From: JADCRZ01 sp031399065
GTDB taxonomy: Bacteria > Bacteroidota > Bacteroidia > Chitinophagales > Chitinophagaceae
Direction: 5' to 3'
Length of the DNA: 64,000 nucleotides
Assembly: GCA_031399065.1 (NCBI GenBank)
Contig: JANNOM010000007.1
Span: 89,306-153,305 of the forward strand
The notes under the pieces were generated by a model. It ran no database searches. It worked only from the letters and a program-made list of their open reading frames with translations, and had not been told where the DNA came from. The position numbers and the translations under genes were made by a program. The stretch's first letter is position 1. Each line of letters opens with the position of its first letter. Shown here piece after piece: positions 25,275-34,759 of this stretch.

Positions 25275-27176
25275 TTGCCGGCTATCCATTCCATACTTAA
25301 AGAATACTGGGGCTACGATAGCTTTCGTCCCCTCCAGGAAGACATCATTTATTCCGTGCTCGATGGCAAAGATACGCTGGCGCTGTTGCCGACAGGCGGG
25401 GGTAAGTCGATCTGCTTCCAGGTACCGGCTATGTTGAAGGAAGGACTGTGCCTGGTGATCAGTCCGTTGATAGCCCTTATGAAAGACCAGGTAGAATCGT
25501 TAAGAAGAAAAAACATCACCGCGTTTGCCATCTATGCCGGCATGACCCGGAAAGAAGTGATAAGGGTGCTAGAGATCGCCGGTGAAAAAAACTGTAAGTT
25601 CCTCTACCTGTCGCCCGAAAGGCTGGAGACACGCCTTTTTCTCGAATACCTGCCTTCCCTCAATATCAGCCTGATAGCCATCGATGAAGCACATTGTATC
25701 TCTCAATGGGGATACGATTTCCGGCCGCCGTATTTACGTATCGCTACACTGAGGGACGAATTGCATGCAGTGCCGGTACTGGCACTTACTGCTTCCGCTA
25801 CGGAAAAAGTGCAGGATGATATTATGGACAGGTTGCGTTTTAGTGGCAGGCATGTGTTCCGCCAGTCCTTCGCAAGACCCAATCTCTCTTACAGTGTATT
25901 TAACGCCGATACCAAGATTACCCGGCTAGTAGAGATTCTTAACAGTGTACCCGGCAGCAGTATCATCTATTGCAAAAGCAGGAAAAGAACCAGAGACACG
26001 GCGGAACAACTATTGTCTTACGGCATTCATGCCGACTTCTACCATGCAGGTTTAAGCAACGAAGAAAGAGGCAACAAGCAGGAGGCATGGATCAGTAATA
26101 AAATCCGCACCATCGTATGCACCAATGCGTTTGGCATGGGTATCGATAAGCCGGATGTGCGGCTGGTGATACACCTCGATAGTCCCGATTGCCTGGAGAA
26201 TTATTACCAGGAAGCGGGGCGGGCGGGCAGGGATCAGAACAAAGCCTATGCGGTACTGCTGTACCAGGATCATGATATCCTGTTACTAAAACAGCAGCCT
26301 GACCTTCGCTTCCCGGAAATAGATAAAATTCGTATCGTGTACCAGGCAGTAATGAACTTTCTGCAGATCCCTTCCGGGATGGGTGAGGGAAATTATTACG
26401 ACTTCGACCTGCAGGAGTTTATCGGCCGGTTTAAACTAGACACCCTTCTTGTGATCAACAGCCTGAAGGTGCTGGAACAGCAGGGATTTATCAGCTTTAA
26501 CGAACAAGTGTTTCTTCCGTCAAGGGTAGAATTTATCTGTAATAAAGAATCGTTGTATCAATTTGAAATAAGCCAGCCTGCGCTGGAACCGCTCATTAAA
26601 TCGCTGCTGCGTTCTTATGAAGGTATTTTCGATCGCTCGGTGAGTGTTAATGAAAAATCCATCGCTTACCTATTAAGGAAACAGCCTGGCGAAGTAAAGC
26701 AGGAGTTGCTTCAGTTACATCAATACGCTGTTATAGACTACCAGCCACAGAAAGACAGTCCGCAGCTTTTCTTTTTGCAAAACAGGATAAAAGCGGAAGA
26801 CCTCCGGATAGACGGCAAGCAGTATGCGGAGAGGAAACAGGACTATACGCAACGCATAAACGCTTTTATCGAATATATACATTCCATAACATGCAGGAGT
26901 AGTTTTATCGGCAGTTACTTCGGCGACCATCAGCTGGCCGACTGCGGCGTATGCGATAACTGTCTGGCCCGGAAGAAAACGGCCCTTTCCAAACAGGAGT
27001 TTTCTTCCATAGCAGATGCCGTTCTTGCTGCGGTTACCGGCAACCCGGTTGATAGTAAAACGCTATTATTCCGGTTAAAGAATATCCCCAAAGAAAAAGC
27101 CTGGAAGGTGATCGAGTTCCTTCAGGCTGAAAAGCAGATTACGGTCAACGAAACGGGATTAATTACAAAGACATAG
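25275..27176 (+). CDS. recQ: RecQ family ATP-dependent DNA helicase
   Basis: RecQ helicases unwind 3'-tailed and branched DNA in repair. The 633-residue protein has motif 0 and I (SFRPLQEDII, LPTGGGKSICFQ), DEAHCISQWGYDFRP as Walker B with the aromatic-rich loop, TASAT, and GRAGRDQ in motif VI, then the RecQ zinc region ending CGVCDNC. It lacks an obvious HRDC domain. The likely start is TTG at 25275, since stop codons precede it and the family N terminus (ILKEYWGYDSFRPLQ) begins right after. It is coupled to copA by a 3-bp gap, an unrelated gene pairing. Confidence 0.94.
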   Translation: MPAIHSILKEYWGYDSFRPLQEDIIYSVLDGKDTLALLPTGGGKSICFQVPAMLKEGLCLVISPLIALMKDQVESLRRKNITAFAIYAGMTRKEVIRVLEIAGEKNCKFLYLSPERLETRLFLEYLPSLNISLIAIDEAHCISQWGYDFRPPYLRIATLRDELHAVPVLALTASATEKVQDDIMDRLRFSGRHVFRQSFARPNLSYSVFNADTKITRLVEILNSVPGSSIIYCKSRKRTRDTAEQLLSYGIHADFYHAGLSNEERGNKQEAWISNKIRTIVCTNAFGMGIDKPDVRLVIHLDSPDCLENYYQEAGRAGRDQNKAYAVLLYQDHDILLLKQQPDLRFPEIDKIRIVYQAVMNFLQIPSGMGEGNYYDFDLQEFIGRFKLDTLLVINSLKVLEQQGFISFNEQVFLPSRVEFICNKESLYQFEISQPALEPLIKSLLRSYEGIFDRSVSVNEKSIAYLLRKQPGEVKQELLQLHQYAVIDYQPQKDSPQLFFLQNRIKAEDLRIDGKQYAERKQDYTQRINAFIEYIHSITCRSSFIGSYFGDHQLADCGVCDNCLARKKTALSKQEFSSIADAVLAAVTGNPVDSKTLLFRLKNIPKEKAWKVIEFLQAEKQITVNETGLITKT

Positions 27177-27178
27177 GT

Positions 27179-28720
27179 CTATCTTCTGCTCCTGCCGCCC
27201 AGGCCAAGCACTCCCAGCAAGCCCCTTACAATTGCGCTGGTAGCCGTTCTCGCTACCTGACGGGTAGCAGAGTTGTTCAGCATTTTTTCCAGGGTAGATT
27301 TTTCTGCCCTGGGTGCGCGGCCGGTTTTTTTTACAACAGGTTCCTCCGCTGCTGCTTTTTCGCTGGCGGCTTCTATCTTCCTGTTAAGCATCTCATAGGC
27401 ACTTTCCGGGTCTGTCTCCTGGTTGTATTTGGCTACCAGCTTCGACTTGCCGGTAATGCTATCAATCTCTATATCACTTAGTACATCCATCCTGCTGCGG
27501 GGCGATATCATCATTACGTGTGCCAGCGGGGTAGGTATGCCTTTTTCATTCAGCATGGTTACCAGGGCTTCACCAATACCGAGTGCCGTTATCAGTTCGT
27601 CCACTTTATAGAAGGTAGTCTCAGGGTAATTTTCAGCGGTCTGCTTAATCACTTTTCTGTCTGCTGCGGTAAAAGCCCGGAGGGCGTGCTGTACTTTGAG
27701 ACCTAGCTGACCCAGAATGGCGGCGGGCACATCCATCGGGTTTTGTGTACAAAAGAAAATACCGATGCCTTTCGAGCGTATCAGTTTGATGATCGTTTCT
27801 ATCTGTTGCAGCAGGGCGTCGCTTGCTTCCTGGAATATAAGATGCGCTTCATCTATAAACAGCACCAGTTTGGGTTTATCGAGATCTCCTTCTTCGGGTG
27901 ATGTGGCGTATAACTCGGCCAGCAATTGCAGCATGAACGTGGAGAAGAGCTTGGGTTTATCCTGCAGGTCGGTTACCCGTAATACGGATATCATGCCTCG
28001 TCCATCATCGGCAATGCGCATCAGGTCAGCTACTTCAAAGCTCTTTTCTCCGAAGAATACATCTGCACCGTGTTGCTGCAGTTCGATCACTTTACGCAAT
28101 ATAGTGCCGGTGGAGGTGGTGCTTATTTTACCATATGTTTTTTCTATTTCCGCTTTGCCTTCATTGCCTAGATATTGCAACACTTTAATAAAGTCTTTCA
28201 GATCCAGCAACGGCAATTCGTTATCGTCGCAATATTTAAAGATCATGGCCACTATGCCGCCCTGTGTGTCGTTAAGCTCCAGTATCTTGGACAACAATAC
28301 CGGGCCGAACTCGCTGACGGTGGCTCTTAATCTTACCCCTTTCTCTTTGCTGAGCGTCATTAGTTCTACCGGGTAAGCAGCAGGACTGTATTGCATCGAA
28401 AGCTTCTGGTAACGTTCCGTGATCTTTTCGTTGATGGAGCCGGCAGCGGCAATACCACTCAGATCGCCTTTTATATCCATCATCAGCACCGGTATACTGT
28501 TATCGCTCAGGCATTCGCTGATCACCTGGAGGGTCTTGGTTTTACCTGTACCGGTGGCTCCGGCAATCAGTCCATGCCGGTTCATCGTTTTCAATGGCAG
28601 AAAGATATCGGCACCCGGCACTACTTCACCATCCAGCATAGCCACTCCAACTTTAACATTTTCTCCTTTAAAAGAATAGCCTGCTTTCATCGCTTCCAGT
28701 AACTTTGCGCAATCTGCCAT
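27179..28720 (-). CDS. HerA-like ATPase (DUF853 family)
   Basis: The 513-residue protein has a HerA/FtsK-type P-loop: GATGTGKTKTLQ as Walker A near residue 55 and LVLFIDEAHLIFQEA as Walker B near 285, with the IISVLRVTDLQDKPKLFSTF segment typical of DUF853 (YjgR-like) proteins. The last ~70 residues are a basic, low-complexity tail ending GGRSRR. Members are predicted DNA-translocating ATPases of unknown role. The ATG at 28720 is used, since the slightly longer frame would start at TTG. It converges on recQ with a 2-bp gap. Confidence 0.9.
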   Translation of the reverse strand: MADCAKLLEAMKAGYSFKGENVKVGVAMLDGEVVPGADIFLPLKTMNRHGLIAGATGTGKTKTLQVISECLSDNSIPVLMMDIKGDLSGIAAAGSINEKITERYQKLSMQYSPAAYPVELMTLSKEKGVRLRATVSEFGPVLLSKILELNDTQGGIVAMIFKYCDDNELPLLDLKDFIKVLQYLGNEGKAEIEKTYGKISTTSTGTILRKVIELQQHGADVFFGEKSFEVADLMRIADDGRGMISVLRVTDLQDKPKLFSTFMLQLLAELYATSPEEGDLDKPKLVLFIDEAHLIFQEASDALLQQIETIIKLIRSKGIGIFFCTQNPMDVPAAILGQLGLKVQHALRAFTAADRKVIKQTAENYPETTFYKVDELITALGIGEALVTMLNEKGIPTPLAHVMMISPRSRMDVLSDIEIDSITGKSKLVAKYNQETDPESAYEMLNRKIEAASEKAAAEEPVVKKTGRAPRAEKSTLEKMLNNSATRQVARTATSAIVRGLLGVLGLGGRSRR

Positions 28721-28807
28721 ATACAAGATTTAGAGGTAAGTTAATAAATATTCCTTTTGGTATGCAGTTTAGATACTTTAACTTTAATTTTCAATAAATT
28801 TATCATC

Positions 28808-29512
28808 ATGGGAGACGCTAAGCCATCTAAGATCTTATTATGTGAAGACGATACCAACCTCGGTAAAGTGATTAAAGAATACCTCGAACTAAATGATTTT
28901 GATGTAATACTGGAGCGGGATGGAAGGCTTGGGCTGGCTGCTTTTCAACGTGAGCGGTTCGACTTATGCCTGCTGGATATCATGATGCCGAAGATGGACG
29001 GATTCCAGTTAGCCGAAGCGATCCGTGATGTTAATCCCGATATCCCGCTGTTTTTCCTGAGTGCCAAAACGATGAAGGAAGATATCATAGAAGGTTATAA
29101 ACTGGGTGCCGATGATTATATCACCAAACCCTTCGACAGTGAAGTGCTTTTACTGAAGATAAAGGCCATACTTAAACGCAATGAAGAACTGAACAGGGAG
29201 AGCGAGAATGCCGAATATGACCTCGGTATTTTTCATTTTATCCCAAGACTGAGAGAGTTAAGTCATAGCGGACAAACACAAACCCTTTCTCCCAAAGAAA
29301 CAGAATTACTTAAACTGCTTTGCCTGCATAAGAACGACCTGATGCCCAGGGATACGGCATTAAAAAAGATCTGGGGCAGCGACACTTATTTTAATGGCAG
29401 GAGCATGGACGTATATGTAGCCAAGCTGCGTAAATATTTTAAGGACGATCCCAATATAGAAATCAGCAATATACATGGCAACGGTTTCCGGCTGGTGGTT
29501 CCGGAGGCTTAA
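28808..29512 (+). CDS. OmpR-family response regulator
   Basis: A 234-residue two-domain regulator. The receiver has acidic pocket CEDD, acceptor D57 in LCLLDIMMPKMDG, and K in YITKPF. The C-terminal winged helix (LSPKETELLKLLCLHKNDL, GRSMDVYVAKLRKYF, IHGNGFRLV) binds DNA. No kinase is adjacent, so it is an orphan; Bacteroidota RprY-type regulators look like this. The start at 28808 is the first ATG consistent with the receiver N terminus. Confidence 0.93.
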   Translation: MGDAKPSKILLCEDDTNLGKVIKEYLELNDFDVILERDGRLGLAAFQRERFDLCLLDIMMPKMDGFQLAEAIRDVNPDIPLFFLSAKTMKEDIIEGYKLGADDYITKPFDSEVLLLKIKAILKRNEELNRESENAEYDLGIFHFIPRLRELSHSGQTQTLSPKETELLKLLCLHKNDLMPRDTALKKIWGSDTYFNGRSMDVYVAKLRKYFKDDPNIEISNIHGNGFRLVVPEA

Positions 29513-29519
29513 CTGCATT

Positions 29520-30545
29520 TCAGAATAGCAGGTTCCCGTCTCCGCTTTTCTTTTTTCCTAAATGTTCGTATGCTTTAGCGGTGGCTTCCCTTCCGCGGGG
29601 GGTGCGCATGAGAAAACCTTCCTGTATGAGAAAAGGCTCATACACTTCTTCCAGCGTACCTGTTTCTTCACCTACTGCGGTGGCGATAGTGGTAATACCA
29701 ACGGGGCCGCCTTTAAATTTATCGATAATGGCGGAAAGGATGCGGTTGTCCATTTCATCGAGGCCGTGTTCATCTACGTTCAGTGCTTTTAAGGCATGTT
29801 GCGTGATGGCGAGGTCTATCACTCCATTACCCAGCACCTGTGCAAAATCTCGTACCCTTCTTAGCAATCCATTAGCGATACGCGGGGTGCCGCGGCTGCG
29901 GCGGGATATTTCTTCCGAAGCATCTGAAGTAATGCGCGTTTGCATGATGGCCGCTGCCCTTATGATGATCTTCTGAATGGTGGCGGCGTTATAATATTCG
30001 AGCCTTGCTTTAATGCCGAAGCGGGAAAGCAGGGGAGCTGTTAGTAAGCCGCTACGGGTAGTGGCCCCTACTAGGGTAAACGGGTTTAGCGTAAGCTGTA
30101 TGCTCCGGGCATTGGGGCCGCTGTCGATCATGATATCCAGGCGGAAGTCTTCCATTGCGGAGTAGAGATATTCTTCCACCACCGTGCTGAGGCGGTGTAT
30201 TTCATCTATAAAAAGTACGTCGTGCGGTTCCAGGTTGGTGAGCAAGCCTGCCAGGTCGCCCGGCTTTTCTATAACCGGGCCGGAGGTTTCTTTGATGTTA
30301 ACGCCCATCTCATTGGCTACTATCCGGGAGAGGGTAGTTTTACCCAATCCGGGCGGACCATGGAACAGCACATGATCCAGTGCCTCACCTCTCATTTTGG
30401 CGGCCTTGATGAACACCTTCAGGTTCTCGATCGTTTGTGGCTGGCCGGCAAAGTCCTCTATTTCCCGTGGGCGGATATTGTTTTCGAATTCTTTATCCGC
30501 AGGGGTGAGGGAGGATTTGTCTGTTTGTAAATTGGAATTGGGCAT
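29520..30545 (-). CDS. ruvB: Holliday junction branch migration ATPase RuvB
   Basis: RuvB drives branch migration with RuvA. The 341-residue AAA+ protein shows FAGQPQTIENLKVF, Walker A HGPPGLGKTT, Walker B VLFIDEIHRLS, ATTRSGLLTAPLLSRF sensor region and the winged-helix C terminus (EPFLIQEGFLMRTPRGR). ruvC is in the same window at 39636 but not linked. It ends 8 bp from the end of the convergent response regulator gene. Confidence 0.97.
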   Translation of the reverse strand: MPNSNLQTDKSSLTPADKEFENNIRPREIEDFAGQPQTIENLKVFIKAAKMRGEALDHVLFHGPPGLGKTTLSRIVANEMGVNIKETSGPVIEKPGDLAGLLTNLEPHDVLFIDEIHRLSTVVEEYLYSAMEDFRLDIMIDSGPNARSIQLTLNPFTLVGATTRSGLLTAPLLSRFGIKARLEYYNAATIQKIIIRAAAIMQTRITSDASEEISRRSRGTPRIANGLLRRVRDFAQVLGNGVIDLAITQHALKALNVDEHGLDEMDNRILSAIIDKFKGGPVGITTIATAVGEETGTLEEVYEPFLIQEGFLMRTPRGREATAKAYEHLGKKKSGDGNLLF

Positions 30546-30603
30546 GTGTAAAATTAACTAAAATTTCTACCCGCTACATTTTAACAGCGTAATCGGTATC
30601 CAA

Positions 30604-33477
30604 CTATATTACAATGTTAACCATCTTACCCTTTACGAATATGATCTTTTTATGGGCTTTGCCTTCCAGCCACTTCTGATCGGCACCATCTGCCAGCACA
30701 ATAGCTTCTACATCGGGTTGGGAAGCATCCAGCGAGATGCTGATATTGGCTCTTACTTTTCCATTGATGGAAACGGGGTATTCTTTGGAGCTTTCTACCA
30801 GGTACTTTGCCTCGAATACAGGGTACTTCGCATCCAGGATACTGCCGCTGTTGCCTAACTGGTACCAAAGCTCTTCGCTGATATGCGGAGCATAGGGAGT
30901 AAGCAGCACCAGCAATTGTTCGAGTACTTCTTTCTTATTACACTTTGCATCGCTCAGTTCGTTAACGCAAACCATGAAAGCACTGACCGCCGTATTGAAT
31001 GAAAAGCGTTCGGTGTCTTCTTCTATTTTCCTGATCGTGCGGTGTAGTATTTTTAGTTCGGCATCGGTTGCTTTTTCTTCTTTCCATACCCGTCCTTTAG
31101 CTTCATCATAGAACAATCTCCATAGCTTGCGCAGGAAGCGGTTGACGCCTTCGATGCCTTTGGTGTCCCAGGGTTTGCTTTGTTCTACCGGGCCGAGGAA
31201 CATTTCGTACATGCGGAAGGTGTCGGCACCGTATTTTTCTACCAATACATCGGGGTTGACTGTATTGTATTTGCTTTTGCTCATTTTTTCTACTTCTGTG
31301 CCGCAGATGTATTTGCCGTCTTCTAATACGAACTTTGCATTACTATACTCTTCTCGCAAATTTTTAAAATCTTTGATATTAAGTTCTACACCGTCCACCA
31401 AGTTTACATCGACATATATAGGCGATATCTTACTTAAAGAATAGGCACCTTTATCATCAAAAAATCCTGGTTTAACTTTAGATATTATAATAGCTAATCG
31501 ATCCGTTATAATACCGACTTTTATGTATTCTTCATAAAATTTTTTAGAAACAAATATTGGCTCAGAAGAAGCATTGACAATATCATTGACCCTATACACA
31601 AACCTACTACTCCCCTGTATCATCCCCTGATTCACCAACTTCTTATAAGGCTCATCATGCCCTATATATCCCAGATCATACAACACCTTTGTCCACATCC
31701 TGCTATACAGCAAATGGCCCACCGCATGTTCGGTGCCGCCGATGTAAAGGTCTACCTGGCCCCAGTAGTCCGAAACAGCACGATCGCAGAATGCCGCATC
31801 ATTACCAGGATCCATATATCGCAGGAAATACCAGCTACTGCCGGCATAGCCGGGCATAGTGCTGGTTTCCCGCCTGCCTTCAGGAGTGTTGACCCATTCT
31901 GCTATATTGGCCAGCGGGCCCTCCCCTTCGGGGCCGGGACCGTACTTATCTACATGCGGGAGCGGAAGCGGGAGTTCGTTTTCTTTCAATGGCAAGGCTA
32001 CGCCGTCTTTCCATATTACGGGAAAGGGTTCACCCCAATAACGCTGGCGGCTGAAGCCGGCGTCGCGCATCCGGTAGTTGATCTGGCGTTTGCCGATACC
32101 CATTTCTACCAGTTTGCCGATGGCCGCATCGATCGCATCGCGCATGACCATGCCGTTCAGGAATCCGGAATTGGTGAGTATGGCCTCTTTGGTGGGATTG
32201 GCCTCTGTGCCGTTATAATGTTCCCCTATAATATTGGTGATGGGAATATTAAAATGCCGGGCAAAACCGAAGTCGCGCTGGTCGCCGCAGGGCACGGCCA
32301 TGATGGCACCGGTGCCGTAGCCTGCCAGCACGTATTCCGCTATCCAGATGGGTATTTCTGCACCATTGAACGGGTTGATGGCATAGGCACCGGTAAAGCA
32401 GCCGGTGATCTGTTTTACTTCTGCCATCCGCTCGCGGTCGCTGCGGCTTTTTACATAATCAAGGTATTGACTGATGGCTTCCTCCTGCTCCGGGGTAGTG
32501 ATCTGCTTTACCAGATCGTGCTCGGGGGCTATTACCATGAAGTCGACACCAAATACGGTATCAGGCCGTGTTGTATATACTTTCAGTATATGTTCGCCGC
32601 CTTTAATAGTGAAGTCTATTTCCGCACCCTGGCTGCGGCCTATCCAGTTACGTTGCATTTCCTTCATGGCATCGCTGAACTCGATGCGCTCCAGGCCTTC
32701 CAGCAGGCGGTCGGCGTATTCGGTAATGCGCAGGTACCACTGGCGCATTTTCTTTTTTACCACGGGAAAGCCGCCGCGTTCACTTACGCCGTTTACTACC
32801 TCGTCGTTGGCCAGTACGGTGCCCAGGGCCTCGCACCAGTTCACTTCACCGAAAGAAGAGTATGCCAGGCGGTATTGCATGAGTATCTCCTGCTGCTGTT
32901 TATGATCGAACTCTTTCCATTCCACAGCGGAAAAACGAATGCTGCGGTCGCCCGGACAAACATGCGTTCCGTTGCCTTCTTTTTCGAAGATTTGCGCTAA
33001 GCCGGCAATGCGTTCAGCCTTATTGGAAATACGGTTGTACCAGGTATCGAAAATCTGGAGAAATATCCACTGCGTCCATTTATAATACCCCGGGTCGCTG
33101 GTGCGTACCTCGCGGGTCCAGTCGTAGCAGAAGCCGATCTTATCGAGCTGCGCCTTAAAAGTGGTAATATTTTTTTCAGTGGTAAGGGCCGGGTGCTGAC
33201 CGGTTTCCAGGGCATATTGTTCAGCCGGAAGGCCAAAACTATCGAAACCCATGGGATGCAGTACATTAAATCCTTTTAGCCGCTTAAAACGGGAATAAAT
33301 ATCGGATGCTATATAACCCAGCGGATGACCCACGTGCAAACCCGCGCCACTGGGGTAAGGAAACATATCGAGTACATAACATTTAGGCCGGGCGGGGTCG
33401 ATCTTCACCTGGTATGCGCCTTTTTGCTTCCATGTATTTTGCCATTTCCATTCTATGTCCTGAAATTTGTATTCCAT
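30604..33477 (-). CDS. leuS: Leucyl-tRNA synthetase
   Basis: The 957-residue class I synthetase charges tRNA-Leu. HIGH motif appears as LHVGHPLGY (H48-H51), the editing domain is in the middle (TTRPDTVFGVDFMV), and KMSKSKYN is near residue 728, then the anticodon-binding domain. The ATG at 33477 gives the standard N terminus MEYKFQDIEWKWQ; a longer frame to 33540 is not supported. Odd feature: residues ~639-719, just before KMSKS, are encoded by DNA of about 28% GC and include an atypical stretch (KKFYEEYIKVGIITDRLA and KPGFFDDKGAYSLSK). The reading frame stays open throughout. Confidence 0.97.
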   Translation of the reverse strand: MEYKFQDIEWKWQNTWKQKGAYQVKIDPARPKCYVLDMFPYPSGAGLHVGHPLGYIASDIYSRFKRLKGFNVLHPMGFDSFGLPAEQYALETGQHPALTTEKNITTFKAQLDKIGFCYDWTREVRTSDPGYYKWTQWIFLQIFDTWYNRISNKAERIAGLAQIFEKEGNGTHVCPGDRSIRFSAVEWKEFDHKQQQEILMQYRLAYSSFGEVNWCEALGTVLANDEVVNGVSERGGFPVVKKKMRQWYLRITEYADRLLEGLERIEFSDAMKEMQRNWIGRSQGAEIDFTIKGGEHILKVYTTRPDTVFGVDFMVIAPEHDLVKQITTPEQEEAISQYLDYVKSRSDRERMAEVKQITGCFTGAYAINPFNGAEIPIWIAEYVLAGYGTGAIMAVPCGDQRDFGFARHFNIPITNIIGEHYNGTEANPTKEAILTNSGFLNGMVMRDAIDAAIGKLVEMGIGKRQINYRMRDAGFSRQRYWGEPFPVIWKDGVALPLKENELPLPLPHVDKYGPGPEGEGPLANIAEWVNTPEGRRETSTMPGYAGSSWYFLRYMDPGNDAAFCDRAVSDYWGQVDLYIGGTEHAVGHLLYSRMWTKVLYDLGYIGHDEPYKKLVNQGMIQGSSRFVYRVNDIVNASSEPIFVSKKFYEEYIKVGIITDRLAIIISKVKPGFFDDKGAYSLSKISPIYVDVNLVDGVELNIKDFKNLREEYSNAKFVLEDGKYICGTEVEKMSKSKYNTVNPDVLVEKYGADTFRMYEMFLGPVEQSKPWDTKGIEGVNRFLRKLWRLFYDEAKGRVWKEEKATDAELKILHRTIRKIEEDTERFSFNTAVSAFMVCVNELSDAKCNKKEVLEQLLVLLTPYAPHISEELWYQLGNSGSILDAKYPVFEAKYLVESSKEYPVSINGKVRANISISLDASQPDVEAIVLADGADQKWLEGKAHKKIIFVKGKMVNIVI

Positions 33478-33525
33478 CCTGTATAAGAAAATATGATATT
33501 TTAGAGAATATCCTGTTAAGAGGTG

Positions 33526-33567
33526 GGCAAAAATAAGCATTCAACCCATAAAACCTCTATTTTTGCC
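33526..33567. promoter_or_regulatory. Symmetric divergent promoters of leuS and ftsX
   Basis: Two perfect -7 boxes point away from each other: TATTTTTG on the minus strand (33535-33528, towards leuS) and on the plus strand (33558-33565, towards ftsX). With flanking bases they form a perfect 10-bp inverted repeat (ggcaaaaata / tatttttgcc) with a 22-bp centre. Each promoter's -33 region therefore overlaps the other promoter. Confidence 0.6.
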
Positions 33568-33604
33568 AGCTTAGTAAGGTACTAACCATAAAAATAATGC
33601 ATGC

Positions 33605-34477
33605 ATGAAGTCAGATGAAAAAGGCGTTTCCTCCCGTTCCAAGCCTTCGTATTTTATGGCGATCCTGGGTATCACGCTGGTACTGATCACGCTGGGAACA
33701 CTCGGGTGGATTATCATCAATGCAAATAAAATAGGAGATTATTATAAAGAGAATGTGGAAGTGAGGGTGTTTCTGCGGGAGAATATTTCTTCGAAAGACA
33801 GCGCCGTACTGGTGCAATACATCGCTGCCCGGCCTTATGTGAAGAGTTATGAATACATCACCAAAGAAGGGGCCAAGGCTGAATTTATATCGGACGGCAA
33901 CGATAGCTGGAAGAATACCCTGGATGTAAACCCGCTGCCTGCCAGTATCGACTTTAAACTGAATAACCAATACCTGAACCCGGATACCCTGGCCGCCATA
34001 AAAACCGACCTGGAGCAGAATATCGGCGTTAACGAAGTACAATACCCTAACCAGCTCGTGAGCAGTATCAATAGTTTTGTGAACAAACTGAGCCTGCTGC
34101 TACTGGGGCTGTCCATCGGCTGTATCATCGTTTCGATAGTACTGATCGATAATACCATTAAACTGGCAATGTTCAGCAACCGGTTCCTGATAAAGACCAT
34201 GCAGATGGTGGGTGCTACCCGGGGGTTTATTTCCCGTCCGCTCATGGGCAGGGCGGTTCTTAACGGTGCTCTCAGTGCTCTTATAGCCATCGCCATCATT
34301 TTAGGCATTATCTACTTTTTCGAGAGTTACCTGCCGGAACTGAAAGCGATCCGGGACGGGCGGCTACTGGCAGGATTATTCCTGGTGCTGATCGGGATCG
34401 GGATAGGTATTTCCGTAGTGAGTACACAGCGCAGTGTGCTTAAATACCTGAAGATGAAATTAGATGATCTTTACTAA
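33605..34477 (+). CDS. ftsX: Cell division protein FtsX-like permease
   Basis: A 290-residue protein with FtsX topology: N-terminal transmembrane helix (~19-40), a periplasmic domain (~45-160, VEVRVFLRENISSKD), then three helices near the C terminus. With the ATPase FtsE it transmits signals that turn on peptidoglycan hydrolases during division. No ftsE is adjacent, so the gene is split from its partner. It heads a run with DUF3098 and uppP, both linked to the envelope. Confidence 0.9.
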   Translation: MKSDEKGVSSRSKPSYFMAILGITLVLITLGTLGWIIINANKIGDYYKENVEVRVFLRENISSKDSAVLVQYIAARPYVKSYEYITKEGAKAEFISDGNDSWKNTLDVNPLPASIDFKLNNQYLNPDTLAAIKTDLEQNIGVNEVQYPNQLVSSINSFVNKLSLLLLGLSIGCIIVSIVLIDNTIKLAMFSNRFLIKTMQMVGATRGFISRPLMGRAVLNGALSALIAIAIILGIIYFFESYLPELKAIRDGRLLAGLFLVLIGIGIGISVVSTQRSVLKYLKMKLDDLY

Positions 34478-34510
34478 ATATAATATATTGCAATCCCTAA
34501 TATTGGAACT

Positions 34511-34759
34511 ATGACAGACAAAAAAACGGTGCCGGCTACCACCCCCATACTGTTTGGAAAAGAAAACTATAAATGGATGATCGCCGGGCTGGTAGTGATC
34601 GCGTTCGGCATGATACTGATGGCCGGGGGAAAGAGCAGCGATGCTGCGGTGTTCGATCAGAAAGAAGTATACAGCACCACCCGTATCACCATTGCGCCAT
34701 TGCTGATACTGGCAGGGCTGGCACTCGAAGTTTTTGCTTTATTCCGTAAACCGAAATAA
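34511..34759 (+). CDS. DUF3098 small membrane protein
   Basis: The 82-residue protein has a short polar N terminus, two transmembrane segments (~24-40 and ~58-76) and the family signature NYKWMIAGLVVIAFGMILM followed by GGKSSD. Found next to ftsX and uppP across Bacteroidota; function unknown. Its stop overlaps the uppP start by one base (TAATG), indicating tight coupling. Confidence 0.88.
   Translation: MTDKKTVPATTPILFGKENYKWMIAGLVVIAFGMILMAGGKSSDAAVFDQKEVYSTTRITIAPLLILAGLALEVFALFRKPK

Noticed and set aside
25275..27176. copA and recQ as a functional unit
   Set aside because: The 3-bp gap suggests co-transcription only. No known link exists between copper export and RecQ, so no joint function is claimed.
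31657..33000. A 447-codon open frame on the plus strand
   Set aside because: It is antisense to leuS, which has full family motifs over the same stretch. GC-rich coding DNA often leaves such open shadow frames, and its translation shows no recognisable domain.
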